Below are positions 12,882 through 25,230 of a stretch of DNA of 64,000 nt, in pieces (the stretch's first letter is position 1; each line of letters begins with the position of its first letter). The position numbers were made by a program, and so were the translations under genes. Source of the DNA: Gonium pectorale (lineage: Eukaryota > Chlorophyta > Chlorophyceae > Chlamydomonadales > Volvocaceae); contig LSYV01000008.1 of NCBI GenBank assembly GCA_001584585.1, forward strand, positions 56,163 to 120,162, written 5' to 3'. The notes below the pieces were generated by a model. It was not told the DNA's origin, made no database searches, and saw only the letters and a program-made list of their open reading frames with translations.

Positions 12882-13642
12882 TTGTTTGAGTAGTACAATG
12901 GTACTGATGGTGTGGTAGTCGGACCTCAGCGCTTACAGTCAGAGGAGTACGCCCCATCCAGGTTGCTCGGCCGTGACCCGCAACTGCACAGACTTGATAG
13001 CGATCAATCAATCCCAGCAACGCGCAGCGAGCTGCTATTCACATCGTGTCTCTTTTCCCCCTTGCCGCTTGCGCGTGTCACAATTGCAACAGCGGCGCCT
13101 CAACGGCTTTGAAACAAAACTTTGCAAATTAAGTATACTAGCAACAATGCATCCCACTCTCCAAGCCACGACGCACGAGCTGCACACCGTCTTCAACCAC
13201 TGCACGGGAGTCCAAGTACTGCGCAACCAATTTGGTCGCGGCAGTGCACGTGACTACGAAACTATTAGCCATGTTCATCGCCGTGGGCGAAACGCAGGGC
13301 GTACGTCCTGGCGATTACGAACCACCGTGCTGCCCATCGCCCTGGCCCCCGCCCGACACAGGGTATGCTCACCATCATCCCAGTTTCCTCCTCCCAGACC
13401 TTACTGCCCTCAATCTCATTACGCCCCTCAATTCACTCCGCTTAACCAGGCCACGCTCACGCTAGTGCTCACCCAGTCCTAGATGGCCGTGCATAAGTTA
13501 CTCTCCAGTACCGTCAGCATCAGCGACGCTATACATGTACTAACACTGGGTACAGATTGCATCGCACATGCATGCTCATTGCATGAATTGGGCTCGCCAT
13601 GGCTTCATTCCAAACGCGCTTGAGGCCTCCCCTTCATCCGCA
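12882..13642. other. Intergenic: EXT-A promoter and EXT-B 3' flank
   Basis: Only about 760 bp separate the EXT-A start from the EXT-B stop, so the two genes are tightly packed head to tail. On the coding strand a TGTAA lies at 12937-12933, close to the EXT-A start, and could end EXT-B transcripts. I see no other gene and no clear TATA motif. Confidence 0.6.
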
Positions 13643-16600
13643 TCACCGCGTGAAGGGTATCCGCGAGTACAGCCACTGTATGATGGTGGCGAAGGCGTCG
13701 TCCACACGCGGGTCGCCCTTGAAGGGCCGCGGCAGCAGCACCGCATCGGCCGCCAGGGCCTGGCTGACGGCATCTCCGCCCGGCGCGACCTGGCCGCTGC
13801 CTGTGGCGCTGGCGCGCTCCCGCTTAATCGCCTCCACCAGCATTCGCTCGCGCTCCCTCTCGTTGCCGTCCATCATTTCACGCAGCTCCGCCGCCACGCC
13901 CGGCAGCCAGCCGTAGCGGAACCTGCGCCGCGGCGGTCAAAGCAGCTTAGCATTGTTAGCAGGGACAGCCCGGCCAGCTGGCCGATCTCAGGTGTTTTGG
14001 CCGGGCCTACAAGCCGGGTACGAAGGACCCAGCAGCGGAGCGGCATTACCTCGACAACGTGTATCGCGAGCTTTTGCGTGCTTGCACTGTCAAGCCTACT
14101 CAGCCCTCAGCCCTTGCACATCGCACGCGCTTGTAACACGAAGCACCGCGAGAGCCGTGAGCGCTGTCTGCCACGCGAGCAGCGTACCTGTGCATCACCA
14201 GGCCCATGTGCGCCTGCTTGGAGCGGAGGGTGGCCTCGGGGATGGCCTTCAGGATGTCCAGGATGCGCGGGATGTCGGCCTCCGCGATGCGCACGCTGAA
14301 CGAGTCAACGTCCAGGATGGACTCGAACACGGCGTGGACGCGGTCCATGATGATGACGGGGATGCAGCCGTGCAGGACGGCGTCCTCCATTCGCGGGGAC
14401 CAGCCATCGCCTGCGAGGGGCGTGCGAATAGTGCGCGCACGGATTTTGTGTCCCAGGCGCCGACATCCGAGATCTCACCCCGCCAGTTTCCTCCTAAGGT
14501 CGGAAGCCGCACGGGCCGACGACCCATAGGGCTCGCGGCGTTTGGAAGGCACAACGTGCAAGCAAGGATTTCACGGAGCGGAATGGGGGCCTGCTGGGGG
14601 ACGCCGTCACGCAGGACGCCGCATGGTCAAACATAGGACAGCGGCCCACGAGGGGTGTAGCGGCTATAGTAATGAAGGTAGCGCTCACCCGGCGCCACCA
14701 GGCAGAAGAGCGACCGCGAGAGCATCTCGGTGTACTCTCCGGGCACGTCCGCGCCGTCGCCGATGTAGAACTGGTGCTTGTCCTTCCAGCCGCCCTCCTT
14801 GGCCATCTTGTAAATCTGTGATGCCCGGGCGTGCGAGTGGGTTGGGGGTTAGTGGGGACGGTACACAGCTGTACACCGGCGTTTACGCCCAGAGCAGTGC
14901 CCGAGCCCCACACAGCTTCGACATAGGGATGTTGCTACTGGCTTCAGTCACCTTCCATATATGGGAAGTCCTGCTGCTGCAGGTCTGGAGCTGTTCACCT
15001 CGGCCCGCCCCGAAGCTCTCCCTCCGGGAGACGTGCGGGGTGTCCCGGGTGGGCCCGCCCGCGCCCCCGGCCACACCCAGCTTACCGCCTGTCGGATCCC
15101 GCGGCTGTAGTTCGGCCTCCGGAGCTTGCCCACGTCGCCGCGGAAGTAGAAGAATATGTCTGATCACGGGGCGGGGAGCGTGTACGGCAGCGAGCGTGAC
15201 CCACCACCTACCCCGCGTGAGCCCGGGTAGAGGGAGGATGCGCAGCGCGTGCGTGCTGCACATATGACATGCCCACCCGCATTCCACCACGCATGCTCAC
15301 CGCCAGTGGCGCTAGCTGGCAGCGTTGGGCGCCGTGTCGTGCAATGCGGCCTGTGCCTAGCGTGCCGGACGGAAGCCGACGAACACAAGGGAGTTCAGGC
15401 GTCCCAACTGCGGACCCAAGCTTGATCAGACGCTGGCCGCCCGCATTGCAACAAGGCGCCACAGTTCACGTCGTGGCGCACCTCGTAAACGGGAGGTGGC
15501 GCCCACGAGCGGGCTCTTGCCGTAGTGCCTCGGGTGTTTGAAGGCGGGGATGACCAGGTCCTGGGGATCAAATCAGATCACTAGTCAGCAAACCTCGGTA
15601 CTTTACCGTGGGTCCGTGGCACGTTAAGCGTTACCACAGTCCTTCCATTACCCCTGCTCGTTTCGTAACCTCCGGTCCCTTTGAGTGTTGAAAAGTTTGC
15701 CTTGCTACTTGCGCTGCCCTTAATTCGGGACGCACCTTGATCGGGTCGTAGCACGGATGGCCTTCGATGTACTTGGTGTACCCCTCTGGCTGCCGCCAGT
15801 TTTGGTAGTCCCTCGTGTAATTGTCGGCCTCGAAGCCCGTGTAGGAACTGCGCGTCACCACCAAGGGGCAGGTGGGAGGCGGTAATGGAGGTAATGGTGA
15901 TAATGCTTCTTTATGGACAGATCAACGGTACCCGCAACAGACAAAACGTTGCGGCGCGTCGATTCGCGCAAGAGCTGGATGGGCTGCTGGGGCGATCGGA
16001 CTATCGCCCTTAAGCGACCGCCACATCAAACCCAACCAATGCCAACCCAACCCATGCTTCCCGAACCGCTGCTCACATGCGGTCCGGGTCATAACTGTCC
16101 ACGCCGACATCTCACGCGACTGCCGCTCTGGCCACCCCACCAGAGCCGCTTCATTTCTAGCTCAGGTGCAGGCAGCCCCAATGCTCCGTTCACTGCGCCG
16201 TTGGCTTCGGAACCCGGCACTCACGTGTGGTTAAGGTCCAGGCGGCCCCAGTGCGTCAGCCAGACAGAGTCCTTAAGCACAGTGGGCGCCCAGCAGGACC
16301 CCTCGTCGTGCGCGAAGATCCAGATGTGGTCCCGCCCGCCGCGTCGTTGCCAGAAGGGGTAGGTGGTGTTGATCCAGTCAACGGTTTCCCGCAGCATGTT
16401 CACCGCATTCATCACCCGCGTGCCTGAAAGACGAGCATTCGGAAGGGGAGGCCGGAAGTAAAGAAGCGACGGAGACGGCCCGGCGGCAACAGGCTCACAC
16501 TACACTAGACAAGAGCACTTCTCAAAAGCTGACACTTCTGCGTGCTGCCACGCCTTCAGAGGCGGGCAGCAACAGGGCCCTGCTCTCGTACAGGGCCCCA

Positions 16601-19600
16601 TGCGCGTTCGTGTATTTCGGACAGAGGCGTTGGCCTGCAGGTCCGCGCAGTGCAGCGTAGCAGCATGGGAACTGCCCGAACCTCCGGGCGCCCCAGACCA
16701 CGGCAAGCCGCCCAGATACGCACGGAGCCGCCCCCAGCCACCCACCTCCATGAGTATAAAAAAACGGATAGTCCGCCCAGTTGAGCACCGGCCAGATGAG
16801 GCACGATGCGTAGTGCGGAACAAAGAAGTAGTCGGCCTCCTCGGGGTCGAATGTGCGGTGCTCGCTCATGAGCAGGTACTCGTGTACGGCAGACTCAGCG
16901 CCGTACGCCCACTCTGTGAATCTGGTCGTATTGCCGGGCATGTAGAAGCGGTGTGTGCACCAGGCGGCGGCGATCCTGCAACCAAAGCAGTGCGCGGCAC
17001 GTCTTTGGTTGTGCAAGAACCCATGCCCGGAATACGCCTCAGCGGCATGTGGGCCATGGTGATTGCGGCCATCCCAACGACTCCACGAAGGATCATTTTC
17101 CTCAAGGACCACGCTCGTGAGCTGCCCGGGGCACGGCACCGCATTTTGTGCTCCGCAATACCGATCGCTAGTTTGGCAACCTATGCAACAGCGAGCTGAA
17201 CCATGAAGCCTCTGCGTTGCGGAGACCAGTATGCACACCATCGTCCACGCGTGCCAGGTGGGCTCTCCATCCATGCGTACATCACTCACGTACAAATGCA
17301 CGACACGACACGTCGCGCATGTCCGTACCTGTACTGCAGCAGTCTGCTCTGGTACATTGGCTCCAGGTCGTAAACGTAGATGAGCGGCCGGCTCCGCGTT
17401 GCTTTGGGGGGTGGCTCCATGGCGGCGGGCGGCTCGTGCACCTGAAGGCAGGGAGGCCGGGCCGGGCGCCATTAACCCAGAGGACGTTCCCGAAACCAAA
17501 CAAGAAGCTCATATGGGATGCGCTGCCACGGCGACGGCGGAGCAGAACGGGGCAGACCCCGGCCAGCTCGTGACGTGTGCCGCCGCCTCAGCTCCGCGCT
17601 TCAAGGGACGGAGGTGGGCGCCGCCTAGCTAGAGAGCCATATGTTAAGGGCTCAGGCCACAGCCAGCAGTGACCGGGCGTGTCCCTTGACCCTCTGGAAC
17701 CACTCGAAGCCCGCCTTTCCCCGAAAGCATGCGCCCCAAGCTTCCCTTGTCAGAGACTTTGTTTCAATCCGCGCGCCCCTGCAAACACGCCACAATCCCA
17801 CCCAGCTTGGCCCACATAGCAGCGGCCGGGGCGCGCTCGCATCTGCCACACATCCTCTTGAGGATTTGGCCACCCCCCGCCCACCTGCCTCGCCACCCAG
17901 GGCCGCTCCGGAATGTAGCTGGGCAGCAGCGGCAGCCCCGCCTTACGCCGCGCGCAGTCGTGACCGTAGTAGCCCTCGTGGCACCTGGTTTGCGCGCGGC
18001 GGGGCACGTGCGAGGGGAGCAGCCCAAATTGACATTTGCATTAGCTGGGAAGGAGTGGGTGCTTAATGGTGAAACAGGGCAACGGAGGAACTGGCGCGCA
18101 GGCCCAATTGCAGTTGCAGGGGATTGGATGGCCTCGGCCGCGTCGAATTTACTTATGGGATCCTGGGCAATGCGGAGCGCCCCTCCCGGTGCGAGGGCAT
18201 AAGGGAGCACTACACGGCTATGCCGACACAGCTTCGCAACTCCCAACGGCTAATTCCTCAGCTACCAGTCTTTTAACAGCATCGCAACTTTGCAAGAGCA
18301 GACTAGTGCGGCCGCTGCTCGCTCTTCGAATGCCGCAAGGGAGATGCCCTACCTGCAGAAGCCCAGGTCGCAGTGGCCGTGGCCGCTGCACGCGCCGGGG
18401 CAGAAGGCCTCGTTCGGCTCGTCGCAGTACTTGCCGCCCACGTCCTCGGGGCCGCAGGGGGGCACCCAGTCGGGCTCCGACACGTTGCAGTACCCCTGAG
18501 CCGGGCAGCGGCAGCAGCGGACCGTGGGTGACCATGAACGCAGGCACGGCGTGTCGAGCTTCCCGGGTTTGGGCTGCACGCTACCCCTTTCACATTTAGG
18601 CATGGAAGACGGCGCTAAGTATCGCGTTCCATTAAGGGAGATGGCAGTAAGCAGGACGCAAGGAACCGTCACGATCCACCTCTTCGTGCAGTTCTCGCCC
18701 GTACCTTGGGTCCGTACACGTTCTCGTACGGCTGGCCGCCTCCCATCACAGGCTTACCGTCGTATGTCTGCATGATAACGTAAGGCACGCGGCGCGTCCT
18801 CGTCATTGCTTCGCGGGAAAACACGCTGCATAGGGCAAGTGGAGTGCTCGGTCCTGGCGTACGGGTAAGCGCCATGCACCCGCCCCCGCGCAACGTGCAA
18901 ATTGGAATTGGGAGGCACAGCCGGCCTATGGATGGCCTATGCCGTCCCAGTTAGGTCCGGGGTGCAATAGGCACGGAGCAAGCCTCAAGCGCATCGCGCG
19001 TGTATTTCTGGCTGGATGGGAGCAGAGCAGGGTGGAGAGGGGGGGGAGAGGGGGGGGGGAGGGGGCCGAGCGCACGCGCGACGGGGAACGCACCCACCAC
19101 CGCGGCCTCGTGCGGCCGTTCAGCTAGCGCACAGACGTAACCGCCTGAACGGGGTTGATCGCGGTAATTAATGTACGACGCGAAGTGTAGGATGCGGAAG
19201 CCGCCAGATGGGAACGCAAATGGCCGCAAGAGTATGCACATTCCCTGCTGGGGCCGCACAATCGCAAGTCGGGACGAAGGACCCGTCCGCGCGGCCTGCA
19301 AGTGAGGTCCCCAGCGCAGGAGCCCCGCGGGGCTCCCCTGCAGCACCAACCGCCTGGAGAGACATGTTGGGCGCGGCTCACCGTCTTGGGCATGTCGTGC
19401 AAGTTCATGAGCGGCCGCCCTCTCCGGATGGGTGGTGTCCCGGGCGGCGCATTGTCCGGGGCCGGGATGCGACCCATGGGTCCATCGCAGTAGCACAGAG
19501 CCAGATCGTCGTCGCAGACGCCTGGGGCGGGCGAAACGCCCGAAGAGGGTGAGGAGCACAGGAGGGCCGCATCACTCTTAAGCAACTTTAGACGCGTGTC

Positions 19601-21049
19601 TTGCTGACAAAACTTAAGGCAAAAGGGCGAAGCGTAGAGGGCCCTGGATAATGCCATACAGCGCCCGGGGCGAGTGTCCACCCTTTCGCTCTTCACTCGG
19701 TCCGGGGCAAGCCAGCAACCCAATTGCTCGTGAAGTGTGCACGGGGCCTTCCATGTTCCTCGCGCACCCAAGCATGGCAGCGCTTACCAAAGCAGCGCGA
19801 TGGGGAGATGTTCGGCGCGGTCCAATTGACGTCGCGCTTGTCCGGACCGATGTGGGACATCGGCTCCGGGTTCTTGTCCTCCGGGGACCTGACCATAGGA
19901 TTCGCCGGGTTGTGAGGGCGAAGGTCAGGATTCTCCCATCCGCGCAGAAGCGCGTGGGTTCAGGCCGTTCCCATGGGCGGGCGCAAGGCCTTTGTGCAGC
20001 CAGCAATGGTTATCGTCCCCGTTCGTCCCGCACAGCTAGGACCCAGCCGGCTCGCCTCAGTCCGGTCCTTCAAGGCTGCGGCAGGCTCCAGAATACGGCT
20101 GCATACTAAATGCACGGCGCAAGCTATGCAGAGAGCGATACCTCAAGACGATGGCAATGGCGCATTCGACGATGGCGCATCCCATGGCGGCAGGGTCAAG
20201 GCGGCTCGCCACCCCATCGCACTAAGTCCGCCGCGAGCCATTCACACACCTGTACAGGTTGGTGCACGGCCGCTTCTGGCGGGTCTTGCACCCCGGCCCC
20301 CTCCACCCGGCGGGACAGTCACAGTAGCCCGTGTCGTAGTTGCAGCGGCCCACGCCGTTGCAGCTGTCGGGGCACTCGGTGTTGCCGCGCGGGGCGGGCT
20401 TCCATATCACAGGCTGCGGGGCAGCAAAGCGAAGGGCGGGTCATGTACAAGGCGAGGCAACATCGGCGCTCCGGCAGCGGCACCGGCAGCACGAGTTCAG
20501 AGGCGAGCAGTACGAGGGGCCAGCGGCGGCATACGACGCAGGCCGAAGTCCGGGCCGGCTAAGGGAGGGCGGCCGTGTGTACTGCAACGCTGGCCAGGTG
20601 CACTGCAAACGGCACGTGAGTCAGTAAGGGCGTCAATGGGTATGGTGCGCCAGCTGGCCCGGCGCGGCCTTGGGGAGAGTGGCAGGCGCGTCTTCTCTTT
20701 GCACAAAGAAACGCCCGCAGGAGACAAGCCCGCAGCAACACAACACCCGAAACCGCACCAACCCGCAGACGCAAAACCCTTTCCCGCGTTACCTCCACCC
20801 CCTTCCCATGAGTTGGACATAGAACAATGGGCCCACCTCCTGCTTAATGAAGTCCGTGCACCACGTGCCCTTTGTTCTGGCGCATCTTTTCTGGATGGGC
20901 GAGTCCTCCGTCAAAGGTATCCGCCGCTCTTGCGACAGGCCCCGCTGATAGCCAGAATGTGAGGCGTGGAATGACGCGCTGTTAACGCCAAGCAGACATG
21001 CCACCACCAGCCAGGCCGTCGACCAACTGAGACTCGCTCGGAATGGCAT
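13643..21049 (-). CDS. EXT-B: secreted EGF-repeat exostosin-like glycosyltransferase (GT47), array copy 2
   Basis: Predicted 786 aa in 16 exons: 21049-20837, 20413-20250, 19888-19788, 19521-19382, 18767-18705, 18495-18353, 17984-17885, 17441-17329, 16975-16746, 16423-16225, 15847-15736, 15560-15482, 15159-15086, 14815-14689, 14410-14188, 13922-13643. Residues 1 to about 25 form a signal peptide. EGF module 1 is near residues 85-113 and EGF module 2 near 262-290. The exostosin domain runs from about 320 to the end, with 'SRPLIYVYDLEPMYQSR' and the GT47 C-terminal signature 'MEDAVLHGCIPVIIMD'. Eleven exons have the same length as in EXT-A. The last exon is longer (280 against 211 nt), adding a charged segment rich in 'RERERM' before the conserved 'PRPFKGDP' tail. 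No frameshift or internal stop, so apparently functional. Reaction not determinable from sequence. Confidence 0.87.
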
Positions 21050-22666
21050 TGACGAGCGGTTTCACAATAAGTATCAGTCCAGAATCATTTTCATTGCATT
21101 GGCGGTGTCTGAGGCCGACCCAATTGGGGCGGGCGCTAAGACGCAGCTGCAGCAGAGGTACAGGAAGGAGTATGACAACGCTGTAAGTCAACGAGGGCGC
21201 AGCAGCAGCAATTCGATTATGTTTATGTACAGTAAAACACAGATGCAATTGCAATGGCACACTCAAGCCGAGTCCTCTTACACGCACGACACTTCAACCG
21301 GACGACGAAACGCCAATTCACCATGACCGCGGGGCCATTGCCCATACAGTATACGTATCAAGAATACTGTGTATCATAGACAACATCATGGCAAGTGGAG
21401 CGCGTCCCTCTACGAACTTGTCGGCATCCACTCCCCAGTTGCCTTGCTTGCGCGCTTGACTGTTACAAATGGGTCACAAGATGATGTAGTCTGTGTCCCA
21501 CTAAGAGTAATGATACTTCTGACCGAGCAAGTTCTTCGAGAAAGTTCTTGAACAAATGCAGAGTCGAACTTGAGTCGCAGTTTGCAGAAATGACAGCTCA
21601 AGTTCCGCTCCTCTGGCAATGGAACGTCGGAGGACTTGGCCCACTTTCCGCGCTTCCCAAGCTTCCTTGGCTGTCTTGCACACAGCTGCATGAAAGAGAT
21701 ATACAGTATGTGTATTTCACACGCATGCTCCTTTCTGGATCTGGACGCTTACACTCTGCCTCAACCTTGTACCATGAGCTCCTCCAGCACGTTTGCGGAA
21801 CCAATAACGATAATTGGCTTCAATACGGCAATAGCTCCATACAGTATTGCAGTTGTAATAGTTCTCTTCAGATCAAGGGCAGAATCTTGGCGCAATTCTG
21901 GGCTCATACAGCGTAATTATGGCACAACTGACGCAACTGCAACTGGGAAGCAGCATCCATACGGAGTGAATGCCTTCGTATGTCGCGCGCGCTGCCTGGA
22001 AGTGCCGGAAGTTCATTGGATGTAAGTGCCGGCAGGAGGCTCGCCCTTGGGTGAGTTCAAGTGTGAGCGGATTTGCACGGGGCCTTCTCCGTTGCAAAAC
22101 CGCTCCAAGCGAAAGTCTCCCCGCAGCACCAAACGCGTGCAGGCTCTTCTGTGGCTCGGTATCGGCGCCGGTCCGCGCGGACGTGGAGGCCTTCTGGTAA
22201 CCACTGGCTCCAGCGGCCGCAAGGGCGGCCACGGGGGCAGCCAGGTGCGAGGACAGGGAGTGGGGGAGAATTGGGACGTAGGTAGTGGACTGAGGGATGC
22301 AAAGCTCCCGCAATGAACCCGCCTTGGTACGAAGCGACTTGGACACCTTTCCATGCCATTTCACAAAGCGCTCGAGGCCGTGGCTATGCGCACGGGTTTT
22401 CACACATGAAGGCAGCACGTACGCTTCGAGTGTTCTGGCTTCTGAAGGTACAAACACGCCTCACCCAACGCCCTTACCAAAGCGCTTCCTATGTGGAAAC
22501 AGGCTATGCATGCCTTGTCCGTCCTACCTACACCGTCGCTCCTTCCTGCACTTATTGGCCTGTGTTGTCATTGTAGCCGCCCAAGCAAGACTACGTTCCT
22601 ACAGCATGTTCTGGGCCTCTGGTGGGTCGGCGTTGTCTTCGGCTGCAGAGCCGCGCCGTCATTCGT

Positions 22667-22998
22667 CTAGCAAGCCGGGAAGCGGCAAGAGTGTGGCAGG
22701 CTGGCGGGCACGGAGGCCGCTGAGGTGATGTTCAAGCAGGGCTCAGGCGGCCTGCGGGGGGCGCTGCAGGCATTCGCAGACCGGCTCGGAGGCGCAATAG
22801 CGATCCACGCCCTCTTCAAGCTCGGCTGTGCCCCTCCCCATCAAGAGGGTGTAGAGGGCGGTAATCGCTATTGCACCTCGGAGCCGGTCTGCGAATGCCT
22901 GCAGCGCCCCCCGCAAGCCGCCTGAGCCCTGCGGGAACACCTTCTCGGCGGCCTCCGTGCCCGCCAGCCTGGCCACGCTCTTACCGCTTCCCGGCTAG
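22667..22998. repeat. Long imperfect inverted repeat (foldback), arms about 150 bp
   Basis: Left arm about 22667-22818, right arm about 22850-22998. Starting from CTAG, the two ends read the same on opposite strands ('GCCGGGAAGCGG' ... 'CTGGCGGGCACGGAGGCCGC' ... 'GGGCTCAGGCGG' ... 'GGCATTCGCAGACCGGCTC') with scattered mismatches. The sequence flanking the short central loop is less alike. Both strands translate to nearly the same peptide, containing 'GSGGLRGALQAFADRL'. This suggests duplication and inversion of one coding-like fragment. It could be a foldback transposon or a hairpin RNA source. Confidence 0.8.
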
Positions 22999-23048
22999 CT
23001 GACAGTAGCAACGGCAACGGTGGTGGTGGCGGCGATGGCGGTGGCAAG

Positions 23049-23997
23049 TTGGCTGCATTAATGAAGACGGTGGTGGACGGGGCGGGGCGGATCCACGGAT
23101 GGGACCTTCACGTTGTATTGAGTTGCAGTAGAGCGCCGCTGTACCGTGAGGTGGCACAGCGGCCACGCCAGTACCACTGGGCCAAGGTTGTTCCGCGTTC
23201 TGCAATGGGCCTAGTGGAGCGCCGTGGCACACTGTGCCATCGGGGAATTGCAGCGTACCTCAGTTACGCGCGCATAGATGGGATGGCAGACTGTTGGCCA
23301 GCGGGAGTACTGCAATTCCTCGCTGACGCAGGGGTGAAGGCCCCTGAGGGCCTCACCCCCGTTGCACAAGCATCACACTTTGCATGGTTGGCAGTGCATA
23401 GATATAATGTTGGATGCTTCTGATTACAGGCGTGACGAGCGATGGCGGCTGCCCCATGTGATTGGGGTGCGCCGTGATTCTCCTTGTTGGAAGACAGGCG
23501 TCAAGGTGTGCCGGTATGCCGGCTGGATGGAGTTCACAGACATGCAACTATATCGCAAAAAGAATACGACACTATTTTGTAGGGTTGTTTGGGTTGCGCT
23601 GAAGCGCTAACCGACAGCTGCTTGGACAGCATACCGTGTCACCTCCCAGGTATTGCACATTGCAGCTGTGACAGCGCCCAGCCTGCTCCAAACGCTTATG
23701 TGCTTTAGGCTAGGATGCTGGGAAACCAAAGCGAGCCGGCCATATGTGCGGGCAGTAATGAGCGGACATGCAAGACCTGCGATGACGGCAACACGGCATG
23801 TTATGGAGGACGAGCTGCACGTGCTTTGCGAGTGCCCGTGCTACGAGCACCTTTGGGATCATATTGAGAGTGCCTTGGGTAACAGGCACAGCACCTTGAC
23901 CACTGTAATGAAAAGGGTCCCCACCCGCTGCATTGGCAGCCAGGCTGTCTGGGACAGTACCAGTAGGTCCGCGCCACACTTCGACGTCGGGCGCTGA
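23049..23997 (+). mobile_element. Decayed non-LTR (LINE-like) retroelement 3' fragment
   Basis: Broken plus-strand frames resemble the C-terminal tail of algal non-LTR reverse-transcriptase proteins. The best piece is at about 23690-23990: 'FRLGCWETKASRP' followed by 'EDELHVLCECPCYEHLW', the pattern of the Cys-rich 'EDE.HVL..CP.Y' knuckle that ends many such ORFs. The first Cys pair of the knuckle is not evident, and frames shift several times, so this is a relic. Upstream, 23049-23423 carries an open frame of plausible but unrecognised protein character. The polymerase core is absent. Confidence 0.45.
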
Positions 23998-25230
23998 AGC
24001 AGGGCAGAGACGGCGACCATGACCCGCTCTCCCAAACTATTGCTCGCATTCACCGGAGCTACACCTACCGACGTGGGCCAAAACACAAAGGACGAGGACA
24101 CTTTGAGCACGGCTGCAAGGGACGGTGCCGAGGCTGACATCACATTGTGGAAGGGTGGCATGTGGTGTGCGGCTGACTGCGTAAGCGAGAGGTCGGACTC
24201 AGAGGCCGGTAGGCCACCTGCGCGTGTCGGTATGCTACGACAGGTCTTAAGCTTGTCGGGGCCCTGCCCACGTCACACGACAGCACACGGCGCGCACAAT
24301 GTATGGGCACGATAGGCAGAGATTGGCGCGAGCGTTCCAACCACTCTTCTACCGTCGCGAAGTGCAAAGTTACTGGTGTTGTACGGCACTACCGTACGCG
24401 TACGGCATTGACCTTGGGGGTGGTTCCGGGCATGTGCCCAAACACTTCACTCCCTACCACCATGAGACCTCCCATGCAATGATTTGTGAGAAGTGTCTGC
24501 CAGCGCGCCGATGCCGCACAGGGCCTGCGTACAAGCGCCCTCACCCGCCTCGAGCCTCCGTGCGTACTGCACCAAGCGCTGCGCCGCCCTCGACATTCTT
24601 CGTCCCTCAGGCAGGACAAGACCGTATGCACCCACTCGGTAGGCACGCCCACGTCGCATCGTAGTCTAGCCCCTCCTCTGCAAGGCCATTTGGCTGCAGA
24701 ATAACAGATACGTGTGTATTCGCGCAGGACATGCCCCAAGTACGAAATAAACTATAGTCGTGCAAGCAAACAGCTGCCATGGCCTTTTCGCCTCACTTGC
24801 GGTTCTGGGCGCTCCGGGCGGCAGCGTATCGTTCAGGGGCAGGCAAATCGTGTGCAGCGCTCCAAGCAAAGCGGGGCTGCCCGGCACTCGACGAACCCCG
24901 TTCAACAGGCCGAGAGCGCCCCTCCACTTGCCCAATCCCAAACAATTAAACGCCGCAAGGAGGGAGCCCCAACACGTTACGGTGTGCATGGCCGCCTGCG
25001 AGGCACCTGTGCCTATCGCACGATGCAGGTTACGCGCACCTGCCATACAAGGCACACCTAGTGGTCCTCTATTTTCAACCCAAGTTTACGGCATGCTGCC
25101 TGGCCGTGCCCGTCCGCTCCGTCCTGCCCGACCTGACACAGAGGCGCCAGCCCTGGGCTACCGCAACACGGCAGACCCGCGGGTCTCAGTCACGAGAGTC
25201 TGACCGTCTGGGTCACGCGGCCGCCTCCGC

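Larger units (their letters stand above)
21050..25230. other. 4.2-kb spacer with retroelement-like debris between EXT-B and EXT-C
   Basis: This is the longest gene-free stretch in the window, with lower GC content in 21050-22000. 21050-22600 and 24000-25230 hold nothing I can support. The middle contains a long foldback (22667-22998) and a decayed reverse-transcriptase-element tail (about 23049-23997), annotated separately. It must also supply the EXT-B promoter and the EXT-C 3' UTR. Confidence 0.6.

Noticed and set aside
24299..24664. Plus-strand open frame of 121 codons as a possible small gene
   Set aside because: No recognisable motif, no fitting splice sites to extend it, and location in a repeat-derived spacer. 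Not supportable as a gene.
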